Origin: Actinomycetes bacterium
GTDB taxonomy: Bacteria > Actinomycetota > Thermoleophilia > Solirubrobacterales > 70-9
DNA length: 64,000 bases
Assembly: GCA_016861045.1 (NCBI GenBank)
Contig: BOKP01000002.1
Coordinates: forward strand, 372,001-436,000
Direction of reading: 5' to 3'
Part shown: piece after piece, positions 36,575 to 44,312 of the stretch
How the letters are laid out: the number at the start of each line of letters is the position of its first letter
How positions within the stretch are numbered: the stretch's first letter is position 1
The notes under the pieces: generated by a model
Database searches by the model: none
What the model saw: the letters and a program-made list of their open reading frames with translations, nothing else
Told to the model about the DNA's origin: nothing
Made by a program: the position numbers and the translations under genes

Positions 36575-37849
36575 CTACTCCCCCTTGCGGGGCTTCCCGC
36601 CCTTCCCCCGCCCCTCCGTGGCCGGGCCGCCGGGAGGCTGGATGCCGAGGACGCGCATCGCCTTCAGGCCGAGGCCGATCTTCTCGCGGCCCTCGGTGGA
36701 GCCGAGGTCGTGGCCACAGAGCTCGCGGACCCGCTCGAGCCGGTAGCGGACGGTGTGGCGATGGGTGAACAGGGTCTCGGCGGTCGGGGTGACGTTGCCG
36801 TCGTTGTCGAGGTAGGCCTCGACGGTCGCCACGAGCTCGGTCTCGTACTGCTCGTCGTAGGCGGCGAGCGGCGCGATCGTCTCGTCGTAGAAGCGCTCGA
36901 GCTCGGCCGGGTCCTCGCTCAGCGCCGGCAGCAGCAGGCGGTAGGAGCCGGTCTCCTCGAAGGCGAGCGGCGAGCGCTCCTCGGACTCGGCGACGTTGGC
37001 CGCCATCAGCGCCTCCCTGCCGGCGCGGTAGACCTGCGAGCCGTCCTCGGCCCGGCGGCTGAAGCCGACGGTGACGGAGAACCCCTGAAGGCCACGGCGG
37101 AGCTCGTCCTCGATCGCCCGCGCCGCCCGCTCGATCGGCCCGGGCTCGGAGGCGGGCAGGAGGACCGCGACCTCCCCCCCTTCCTCCCCGGTGAGCGCCG
37201 CGAGCGCGCCGCTGCCGCCCGTGCGCACGGCCCGCGCGACCAGCGTCAGCGCCCGGGCCCGCCACTGGCCCGCCTGGGCGGCGCGCGGTGTCGCCCGCGC
37301 GATCACGACGCCCCCGCCGGCGCCGAGGTCGCAGCCGAGCTCGCCGGCACGGGCCTCGACCTCGCCGCCGTCCGCGAGCCGGCGCTCGAGGACATCGCGG
37401 ACGAAGCCCGCCGCCTCCTCGTCGCTCGCCCATTCCGGCGAGCGGGCCCGCTCGACCTCGAGCCCGAGCAGCGTCGCCACCGTCCGCAGACCCGGGGGCG
37501 GCTCTTCGGCCCCGCCGCGCCGGCGGAACCGGAGCTCGCCGACGGCCACGTCGGCGACCCGCAGCTCGGCGCTGCTGACGCCGGCGGCGGCGGCGATCAG
37601 CTTCTCCTCCTCGGCGGCCGAGGCGGCGGCGACGGCGAGCACCGCGCTCGAGCGATCGATCAGCGCGATGCTGGCGTCGAGGGCGGCGGCGGCGGCGCGG
37701 GCGATCGCCGGCAGGCCGGCGCCCGACTCGATCGCCTCCGAGAGCGCCTCCAACGGACCCGCCGCCGCGCCGTTCCGCTCGGCCGCCGACCCGTCGCCGG
37801 GCGCTCGCTCGGCCTCGTCGGGAGCAGGTCCTGTCGACCGCGTCGGCAC
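36575..37849 (-). CDS. PucR/CdaR-type transcriptional regulator
   Basis: 424 residues. The N-terminal GAF-like sensory region covers about 20-140. A central GGDEF-like CdaR domain (ARATPRAAQ ... FSVTVGFSRRAEDG) follows. The C-terminal PucR helix-turn-helix reads VATVEAYLDNDGNVTPTAET and LFTHRHTVRYRLERVRELCG. Such regulators respond to purine or amino acid metabolites. GTG 37849 is chosen because GGAGG lies 6 nt upstream; the longer open frame to 38122 would run over that site. The position next to tRNA-Gln and small membrane proteins gives no target clue. Confidence 0.88.
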   Translation of the reverse strand: MPTRSTGPAPDEAERAPGDGSAAERNGAAAGPLEALSEAIESGAGLPAIARAAAAALDASIALIDRSSAVLAVAAASAAEEEKLIAAAAGVSSAELRVADVAVGELRFRRRGGAEEPPPGLRTVATLLGLEVERARSPEWASDEEAAGFVRDVLERRLADGGEVEARAGELGCDLGAGGGVVIARATPRAAQAGQWRARALTLVARAVRTGGSGALAALTGEEGGEVAVLLPASEPGPIERAARAIEDELRRGLQGFSVTVGFSRRAEDGSQVYRAGREALMAANVAESEERSPLAFEETGSYRLLLPALSEDPAELERFYDETIAPLAAYDEQYETELVATVEAYLDNDGNVTPTAETLFTHRHTVRYRLERVRELCGHDLGSTEGREKIGLGLKAMRVLGIQPPGGPATEGRGKGGKPRKGE

Positions 37850-37861
37850 GGGACCCTCCGG

Positions 37862-37867
37862 ATAGTA
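37862..37867 (-). promoter_or_regulatory. -10 hexamer TACTAT of the PucR-type regulator
   Basis: TACTAT on the minus strand, directly before the GGAGG ribosome site and 12 nt from the GTG start, which implies a short leader. Confidence 0.4.
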
Positions 37868-37998
37868 GGGCCGCGCCGGCCGCCGCCGCGGCGGCGGTGG
37901 AGCCGCAGACGAGGGGCCCCACCGGACGGATTCGCGGGCTCCGGCACCGTCGCGGGCGGCGTGACGCGCCCGCTGCCGACCGGCGGGGGCCGTGCGCC

Positions 37999-38232
37999 TC
38001 AGCCGAACAGGGTCGAGATGTCGTCCCAGTAGTAGACGATCGCGACCCCGACCGCGAGGCCGAGCCCGACGAGCGCGATCAGGACGATGAGCGACAGCGC
38101 CGCCGCCGTCGCCTTCTCCCACCCGCGGGCGAAGGAGCCGATCGCGGGAACGAGGATCAGCGTCGTGAACGCGATCAGCGTGATCAGCCCCGCACCGGCG
38201 AAGATCAGCACCTCAGCCGACATCGCTCTCAT
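37999..38232 (-). CDS. Small two-pass membrane protein of unknown function
   Basis: 77 residues with two hydrophobic segments (about 8-30 and 43-67) and a C-terminal YYWDDISTLFG. Its start lies inside the end of the DedA-PAP2 gene (ATG 38232 or 38223), so translation is coupled to it. Not recognised. Confidence 0.6.
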   Translation of the reverse strand: MRAMSAEVLIFAGAGLITLIAFTTLILVPAIGSFARGWEKATAAALSLIVLIALVGLGLAVGVAIVYYWDDISTLFG

Positions 38233-39694
38233 TCTGCCGGATGTGGACGACGATCACCACGGCCGCCGAGAGCAGCGCGAGGACCGCCACCCCGAGCGCC
38301 CAGCCGCCGCTGACGTCGCTCATGTAGTGCGCCCCGAGGTAGACGCGGCTGAGCCCGATCGCCGCCGCGAGCAGCAGCCCGGCGACGACGAGCGCGCTCC
38401 CGTTGCGCATCCCCGGACGCACCCGGATCGCCACCGTCAACGCGATCCAGGCGTAGACGACCGCGTGCGATGCGTGCCCGCTCGGGTACGCGTAGCCGGA
38501 GGTCTCGACGAGGCTCCCGGCGGGCCTTGGCCGGGCCACCCACTCCTTCATCGCGTCGGTGAGGGCGAAGATGGCGACCGTGCCGGCGACGAGCACGAGC
38601 AGCTCCGGCCAGGCGCGGCGGGCGGCGAGCCAGATCGCGGCTAGTGCCGTGGCCGGGATGACCACCCCCCAGGAGCCGAGCGCGGTCACCACCTCGGCGA
38701 TCGACACGAGCCAGTCGGTGCGGATGTGGGAGACGAAGTCGGCCGCGGTCGCATCGCCGGTCGTCGGCCCGGGCGCGTCGGCGACCGTGAGCGCGTAGGC
38801 GATCGTCACGTAGCTGCCGACGGCGAGCGCCGCCAGCGCCGTCGTCAGCTCGAGCCCGAGCCCGCCCGGCGTCAGCCGATCGGCGAGGAAGCGCGCCTGC
38901 GGCTCGAGCCGGCGACCGAGGGCGAGCGCGCCGCGCAGCAGCGGCCGCCGCTCCATCGCGGCCGCGAGCCGGGCGCGGTTCGCGGCGACCCGGAGCCAGC
39001 GCCAGGCGACGATGCCGCCGACGATCACGGCGACGATCGCCGCGAACGCGAGCAGCGCGTGCTCGGAGTTGCTGAGGACCGCCTCGATGTTCTTCGAGGC
39101 GTAGAAGCCGAGCAGCGTGAACAGCGTCGCCCACATCCCCGTGCCGAGGACGCTGTAGGGCGCGAGCTGGCGATACGGCATCCGCGAGCTGCCGGCGACG
39201 AACGGCGCCAGCGCCCGCACGATCCCGATGAAGCGGCCGACCAGGATCGTCTTGCCGCCGTGGCTGGCGAAGTACTCCTCGACCTGCCGGAAGCGCTCCG
39301 GCGTGATCCGCAGCCGCGGGCCGTGCCGGAGCACCCAGTCGCGGCCGAGGCGCTCGCCGAGCAGGTAGCTGCAGGAGTCGCCGAGGAATGCGCAGAGCCA
39401 GACGATCCCGATCGTCACCGTCACCGACGTCGCGCCCTGGCCGGCGACGGCGCCGGCGAGGACGACCACGGTCTCGCCGGGCGCGACGAGGCCGACGAAC
39501 GCGCCGGTCTCGAGGAACGCGAGCACGCCGACGATCAGGTACGTCCACGAGCCGAGCGATCGCGCGACGTCGTCGAGCACCTGCTGCACGTCGATGTCGG
39601 GCAGCGCCCGCTTGGCGAGCTGGTAGGCGACGACGACCGCGACGAGGATCGCGGCGACCTTGAGCCAGTCCCGGCGGCGCCGCGGGAGCTCCAA
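38213..39694 (-). CDS. DedA (SNARE-associated) - PAP2 phosphatase fusion membrane protein
   Basis: 493 residues. The N-terminal DedA domain (about 45-215) has ETGAFVGLVAPGETVVVLAG, FLGDSCSYLLGERLGRDWV and VGRFIGIVRALAPFVAGSSR, as in undecaprenyl- or phospholipid-transporting DedA proteins. The C-terminal PAP2 domain (about 270-490) has KEWVARPRP, YPSGHASHAVVY and LSRVYLGAHYMSDVSGG, the three phosphatase motifs with both catalytic His residues. The fusion suggests coupled transport and dephosphorylation of a lipid phosphate such as undecaprenyl pyrophosphate or phosphatidate. The start is TTG 39694, just after the ispE stop. Confidence 0.9.
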   Translation of the reverse strand: MELPRRRRDWLKVAAILVAVVVAYQLAKRALPDIDVQQVLDDVARSLGSWTYLIVGVLAFLETGAFVGLVAPGETVVVLAGAVAGQGATSVTVTIGIVWLCAFLGDSCSYLLGERLGRDWVLRHGPRLRITPERFRQVEEYFASHGGKTILVGRFIGIVRALAPFVAGSSRMPYRQLAPYSVLGTGMWATLFTLLGFYASKNIEAVLSNSEHALLAFAAIVAVIVGGIVAWRWLRVAANRARLAAAMERRPLLRGALALGRRLEPQARFLADRLTPGGLGLELTTALAALAVGSYVTIAYALTVADAPGPTTGDATAADFVSHIRTDWLVSIAEVVTALGSWGVVIPATALAAIWLAARRAWPELLVLVAGTVAIFALTDAMKEWVARPRPAGSLVETSGYAYPSGHASHAVVYAWIALTVAIRVRPGMRNGSALVVAGLLLAAAIGLSRVYLGAHYMSDVSGGWALGVAVLALLSAAVVIVVHIRQNESDVG

Positions 39695-39695
39695 G

Positions 39696-40550
39696 TCAGA
39701 GCCCCTCGACCGAGCTCGCGACGATCGCCTCGTGGCCGTCCGCGCGCAGCTCCGCGGCCGCGGCGACGGCCGCGTCGCGATCGGCGAACACCCCGACCGC
39801 CGTCGGCCCCGAGCCGGTCACGAGCGCCACCGGCGCGCCGACCTCGGCGAGCAGCCCGAGGGCGATCCCGATCGACGGCCGCAGCGACAGCGCCGCCGGC
39901 GCGAGGTCGTTTACGAGCAGCGGCGCGTACTCGAGCGGGTGGGCGCCCGCCCGCGCCGCCGCCACGACCCGCTCCCGCGCGGCAGCCAGCTCCTCCCGGC
40001 TCCGCGTCGTCCCGAGCCGGTCGGCCTCGGCGTAGACCGCCGGGGTCGGCAACCCCTCGGGGTCGGGGATCAGCACCACCGCGAACGGATCCGGACGCGG
40101 CAGCGGCTCGACCTCCTCGCCGGCACCGGCGACGAGACAGAAGCGGGGGTCGAGCTGCGAGCTGACGTCGGCGCCGAGCGAGCGGGCGAGCGCCGCGATC
40201 CGCTCCGGCGGCAGGTCCCCGCGCGCGAGCCTCAGCACCGCCGCCGCGTCGGCGCTGCCGCCGCCGAGCCCGGCGGCGAGCGGGATCACCTTCTCGACCT
40301 CGATCCGGATCGGATCGTGCGCCCAGCCGGCTGCGCGCAGCGCCGCCAACGCCCGCGCCGTCAGGTCCGGGGCCTCGATCCCGGCGACGATCACGCCGTC
40401 GCCGTCGGCCTCGCTCACGGTCAGCCGGTCGGCCAGCGACAGCGGCACGAACAGCGAGCCGATCTCGTGCAGGCCGTCGCCGCGGACCGGGCCGACGTAC
40501 AGGCACAGGTTCAGCTTCGCCGGGGCGAAGGTCTCGAAGGCCCTGCTCAT
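39696..40550 (-). CDS. ispE: 4-diphosphocytidyl-2-C-methyl-D-erythritol kinase
   Basis: 284-residue GHMP kinase of the MEP isoprenoid pathway. FAPAKLNLCLYVGPVRGDGL, the ATP loop PLAAGLGGGSADAAAVLRL and VTGSGPTAVGVFAD are present. ATG 40550 overlaps the ksgA stop by 4 nt (ATGA), giving the conserved ksgA-ispE pair. Confidence 0.96.
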   Translation of the reverse strand: MSRAFETFAPAKLNLCLYVGPVRGDGLHEIGSLFVPLSLADRLTVSEADGDGVIVAGIEAPDLTARALAALRAAGWAHDPIRIEVEKVIPLAAGLGGGSADAAAVLRLARGDLPPERIAALARSLGADVSSQLDPRFCLVAGAGEEVEPLPRPDPFAVVLIPDPEGLPTPAVYAEADRLGTTRSREELAAARERVVAAARAGAHPLEYAPLLVNDLAPAALSLRPSIGIALGLLAEVGAPVALVTGSGPTAVGVFADRDAAVAAAAELRADGHEAIVASSVEGL

Positions 40551-41362
40551 GCCAGCCGCTCCGCGACCGCCCGGTGCTGCTCGGGGGTAAGCATCTCGGC
40601 CCTTGCTCCCTCCGGCAGGCCGAGGGCGGCGAGCGCCTCCCGGGACGCCTGGCGGATCTCGCGCGAGCGCGGCCGCGGCGGCGGCTCGCCGGCCCGCTCG
40701 GCCTCGCGCTCGCGGCGGCGGGCGGCGAGCTCGAGCGAGCGCGGCAGCGCCTTGCGCCGGTGGGCGAACGCGTCACGGACGAGCCGCGCCGGCTCCGGAG
40801 CGATCGCCGCGCGACGTCGACGCAGCGCCAGCACCGCCGATTCGACCCGCGGCCGGGGCTTGAACACGGCGGGGTCGACGGCGCGCAGCATCCGCACCTC
40901 GCAGGCGAGCTGGACGAGCACGCTCGGCGAGCCGTATGAGCGCGACCCCGGGCGCGCCCGCAGCCGCTCGGCGATCTCGCGCTGGACCATCACCGTCCAG
41001 CGCGTGAGCGAAGGCAGCTCGGCGATCGTCCGCAGGATGATTGGGGTTGCCACCGCGTAGGGAAGGTTGGCGACCATCGCGGTCGGAGCGGGCGCGAGCG
41101 CGCCCAGGTCGACCCGCATCGCGTCGCCCCAGACGATCGCGACTCCGTCGTGCCCCGCCTCGACCCGGCCGAGCGCGTCCCGCAGCCGCTCGTCGAGCTC
41201 GATCACGTGCACCATTCCGGCGCGCGCCGCGAGCCGCTCTGTCAAGGCTCCCTCGCCGCCGCCGACCTCGAGCACGACGTCGTCGCCGTCGAGCGCCGCG
41301 TCGGCGACGATCGCCTCGAGCAGGTTCGGGTCGGCGAGGAAGTTCTGGCCTAGCCGGACCAC
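40547..41362 (-). CDS. rsmA: 16S rRNA (adenine-N6,N6)-dimethyltransferase
   Basis: 271 residues. RLGQNFLADPNLL opens it; the SAM site is VLEVGGGEGALTERLAAR and the catalytic block is MVANLPYAVATPIILRT. It dimethylates two adjacent adenosines near the 3' end of 16S rRNA (KsgA). It starts at GTG 41362, overlapping the end of tatD by 13 nt. In mycobacteria rpfB lies between these two genes; here it is missing. Confidence 0.96.
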   Translation of the reverse strand: MVRLGQNFLADPNLLEAIVADAALDGDDVVLEVGGGEGALTERLAARAGMVHVIELDERLRDALGRVEAGHDGVAIVWGDAMRVDLGALAPAPTAMVANLPYAVATPIILRTIAELPSLTRWTVMVQREIAERLRARPGSRSYGSPSVLVQLACEVRMLRAVDPAVFKPRPRVESAVLALRRRRAAIAPEPARLVRDAFAHRRKALPRSLELAARRREREAERAGEPPPRPRSREIRQASREALAALGLPEGARAEMLTPEQHRAVAERLA

Positions 41363-42132
41363 CGGAACAGCCTCGCCGCGTTCTCGGTGACGACCGCGTC
41401 GAGCCGCTCGTAGCCGACCCCCCGCGCCGCGGCTACGACCTCGGCGGTGTGGGTCACGTTCGCGGGCGCGTTCGGCCTGCCGCGGACGGGCTGCGGCGCC
41501 AGGTAGGGGCTGTCGGTCTCGACGAGCAGGAGCCGGTCGGGAACCAGCGCCGCGGCCTCCCGCAGCTCCTCCGACCGCGGGTAGGTGACGTTGCCGGCGA
41601 ACGAGACGTGCCAGCCGCGCCCGGCCGCTTCCTCCGCCCGCTCCGGGGTCGCCGAGAAGCAGTGCAGGATCACGTCGAGCCCGTCGGCTTCGCCCGCGAG
41701 CAGCTCGAACGCGTCGGCGACGGCGCGCCCGGCCCCCGGGCCGGCGCTGTCGCGAAGGTGGACCACGAGCGGCAGCCCGCGGCGCCGCGCGATCCCGATC
41801 TGGGCTTCGAACGCGCGCACCTGCGCCTCCTCCGACGCCCGGTCGCGGTAGTAGTCGAGCCCGGTCTCGCCGATCGCGCGGACCACCTCGTCGGCGGCGA
41901 GCTCCTCGATCAGCGCCGCCGCCTCCCCGTCGAAGCCTTCGGCCGAGTTCGGGTGGTGGCCGACCGCGACGAACACCTCGGGGTGCTCGCGACCGATGCG
42001 CACCGCCTCGCGGTTCGACGCCGCGTCGAGCCCGATCGTGAGGATGCGCTCGACCCCGACCCGCCGCGCATCGGCGACGAGCGCCTCCGGCGGCGGCTCG
42101 CAGCTTCCGAGATGGGCGTGGCTGTCGATCAC
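41350..42132 (-). CDS. TatD family metal-dependent deoxyribonuclease
   Basis: 260-residue amidohydrolase-fold TIM barrel. MIDSHAHLGS supplies the first metal His pair, followed by AIGETGLDYYRDRASEEAQ, LPLVVHLRDSAGP, VILHCFSATPE and LVETDSPYLAPQPVRGRPN. It is probably a 3'-5' DNase in repair or turnover. Conserved position between metG and ksgA. Confidence 0.93.
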   Translation of the reverse strand: MIDSHAHLGSCEPPPEALVADARRVGVERILTIGLDAASNREAVRIGREHPEVFVAVGHHPNSAEGFDGEAAALIEELAADEVVRAIGETGLDYYRDRASEEAQVRAFEAQIGIARRRGLPLVVHLRDSAGPGAGRAVADAFELLAGEADGLDVILHCFSATPERAEEAAGRGWHVSFAGNVTYPRSEELREAAALVPDRLLLVETDSPYLAPQPVRGRPNAPANVTHTAEVVAAARGVGYERLDAVVTENAARLFRWSG

Positions 42133-42194
42133 GGCGCCAGTCTACGAGCCGCCAACGCCCGGTCGGGCGGCCCGGAGGACCGTGGGTCGCGCGG

Positions 42195-43703
42195 TCAGCC
42201 GAGCTTCGGGAACAGCGGCGGTATCCGCTCGATCCGCTGGCCGCCGCCGCGGGACCCGAGCGCCGCGATCCCGCGCGACCGCTCGGCGAGCGCGCCGAGC
42301 AGGCGGTCGGCGGCCTTCGGGACGTAGGCGTGCAGGAGCAGGGTCACGACCCGCAGGCCCTCGGCGAGGTTGTAGAGGACGGCGTCGAGGTCGCGGGCGC
42401 GGCCGGGGTCCTTGGCGAGCTCCCAGGGCTTGCGCTCCTCGACGTAGCGGTTGAGCCGCCGCACCGAGCCCCAGCAGACGTCGAGCGCCCGGCTGATCTC
42501 GGCCCGGTCGAGGAGGCCGGCGACGAGGACCTCGACGCCGCCGAGCCCGCCCTCGCCGCCGGCCAGCGCCGGGTCGACCTCGACGCCGGCGGGGACGACG
42601 CCGTCGCGGTAGCGCTCGACCATCGCCAGCACCCTGCTCGCGAGGTTGCCGAAGTCGTTCGCGAGCTCGGTCTCGTAGCGCGCCTCGAAGCCGGCCGGCG
42701 AGATCGAGCCGTCCTGGCCGAAGCTGACCTCGCGGAAGCAGTAGAAGCGAAGCGCGTCGGAGCCGTACTGCTCGATCACCCGGAACGGATCGAGGACGTT
42801 GCCGAGCGACTTCGACATCTTCTTCTCGCCCATCAGCAGGAAGCCGTGGACGTACATCCGCTCGGGCAGCTCGAGCCCGGCGGCGAGCAGCAGCGCGGGC
42901 CAGTAGACCGAGTGGAACTTGAGGATGTCCTTCGCCATCACGTGCAGCGACGCCGGCCAGAAGCGGTCGGTCAGGTCCTCGCCCGGCCGCGCGAACGACA
43001 GCGCCGTGTAGTAGTTGAGGAGGGCGTCGAACCAGACGTACATGACCTGCCCGGGGTCCCAGGGCAGCGGCACCCCCCACTTCAGCTTCGGCCGCGACAG
43101 CGAGACGTCCTGAAGGCCGCCGCGGATGAAGGCGAGCGCCTCGTTGCGGCGGAAGTCGGGCATCACCAGCTCCGGCCGTTCCTCGTAGAGCCGCAGCAGG
43201 GCGTCCTCGAAGGCCGAGAGCCGGAAGAACCAGTTCTGCTCGGTGACGAGCTCGAGCACGATCTCGTGGATCGGGCATGCGTTCCCCGGCCCGAGCTCGG
43301 ACGGCGTCTTGAAGTCGGCGCAGCGCGGGCAGTAATAGCCCTCGTAGGTGCCCTCGTAGACGTACCCGTTGTCGTGGACGCGCTGCATCACCTCCTGGAC
43401 CCGCGCGACGTGGCGCTCGTCGCTGGTCCGGATGAAGAAGTCGTTGGAGACGTCGATCTGCGGCATCAGGTCGAGGAAGCGCCGCGCGTTGCGGTCGGCG
43501 AGCTCGCGCGGGCTCACCCCCGCGCGCTCGGCCGCCTGCGCGACCGGCTCACCGTGCTCGTCGGTGCCGGTGAGGAAGAACACCTCCTCGCCGCGCTGGC
43601 GCATGTGGCGGGCGAGGATGTCGGCGCCGATCGTCGTGTAGGCGTGGCCGAGGTGCGGCTCGGCATTGACGTAGTAGATCGGCGTCGTCACGTAGTAGGG
43701 CAT
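42195..43703 (-). CDS. metG: Methionyl-tRNA synthetase
   Basis: 502-residue class I synthetase. TTPIYYVNAEPHLGHAYTTI carries the HIGH-equivalent HLGH. A zinc knuckle (CPRCADFKTPSEL, CPIH) lies near 130-150. The KMSKS loop reads GEKKMSKSLGNVLDP. The helical anticodon domain ends at the C-terminus without the extra tRNA-binding domain, like the M. tuberculosis enzyme. ATG 43703. Confidence 0.96.
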   Translation of the reverse strand: MPYYVTTPIYYVNAEPHLGHAYTTIGADILARHMRQRGEEVFFLTGTDEHGEPVAQAAERAGVSPRELADRNARRFLDLMPQIDVSNDFFIRTSDERHVARVQEVMQRVHDNGYVYEGTYEGYYCPRCADFKTPSELGPGNACPIHEIVLELVTEQNWFFRLSAFEDALLRLYEERPELVMPDFRRNEALAFIRGGLQDVSLSRPKLKWGVPLPWDPGQVMYVWFDALLNYYTALSFARPGEDLTDRFWPASLHVMAKDILKFHSVYWPALLLAAGLELPERMYVHGFLLMGEKKMSKSLGNVLDPFRVIEQYGSDALRFYCFREVSFGQDGSISPAGFEARYETELANDFGNLASRVLAMVERYRDGVVPAGVEVDPALAGGEGGLGGVEVLVAGLLDRAEISRALDVCWGSVRRLNRYVEERKPWELAKDPGRARDLDAVLYNLAEGLRVVTLLLHAYVPKAADRLLGALAERSRGIAALGSRGGGQRIERIPPLFPKLG

Positions 43704-43788
43704 CGGCGGGCAAGACTATTCGGCGCGTGACCCGGGCCGATCGGCATGACCGCAGGCCCACGTTCCGCCGCGCGCTTCTCGCGTGCGA

Positions 43789-44169
43789 CTACGGCAGCGA
43801 CGGCAGCGCCGCGAACGCGACGGCGAGCACGAGGTTGCGGAGGACCGCGAGCCCGCCGACCCGGCCGCCGCCGCCGAAGCAGGCGCACGGCGCCCCCGTC
43901 TGGCCGCGCATCAATGCCGAGCCGAGGGTGGCCGCGAAAAGGGTCAACAGCGCCGCGGCGGCGTAGGCCGCGCTGTCACTGCCGGCGGCGACGCCGATCG
44001 CCAGCCCGACCTCGACGAGGATCGCCACCGCCCACGCCAGCCGCCGCGAAGCCGGCGTCGGGAAGCCGAAGGCCTCCATCGCCGCGATGCTCTCCCGCGG
44101 CCGCGCGAGCTTGGCGCCGGCCGACGCGGCCAGCACCCCAGCCAGGATCAACCGCGCCGCGAGCTCCAT
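43789..44169 (-). CDS. MauE/DoxX-like four-helix membrane protein
   Basis: 126 residues, four hydrophobic helices (about 5-22, 43-62, 65-84, 103-123). GAPCACFGGGG matches the CxCFG motif of MauE-type proteins, which act in redox or disulfide maturation of periplasmic enzymes. AKLARPRESIAAMEAFGFP is the conserved first loop. No maturation target gene is adjacent. ATG 44169. Confidence 0.8.
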   Translation of the reverse strand: MELAARLILAGVLAASAGAKLARPRESIAAMEAFGFPTPASRRLAWAVAILVEVGLAIGVAAGSDSAAYAAAALLTLFAATLGSALMRGQTGAPCACFGGGGRVGGLAVLRNLVLAVAFAALPSLP

Positions 44170-44219
44170 CCAGCCTCGCCCTCCATCCTGGGCTCAAGCT
44201 ACCGGCTGATCACGTCATC

Positions 44220-44303
44220 TGGGGCACTTTGACCACCGTATGCGGCGTTCAGATGCCCCAGCCGGCGTGCCGGTGGCGTGGCACCGGCGTGCCGGTGGCG
44301 TGG
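44220..44303. repeat. Diverged copy of the dispersed palindrome followed by a 22-bp tandem duplication
   Basis: The inverted repeat TGGGGCACTTTGACC ... GTTCAGATGCCCCA (44220-44260, 41 bp, centre ACCGTATGCGGC) has the same layout as the 8.3 and 25.4 kb copies, with compensating changes in both arms. Directly after it, CCGGCGTGCCGGTGGCGTGG occurs twice (44262 and 44284, 22-bp period). The site lies downstream of the helicase gene and upstream of the MauE-like gene. Confidence 0.6.
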
Positions 44304-44312
44304 GCGGGCGCT

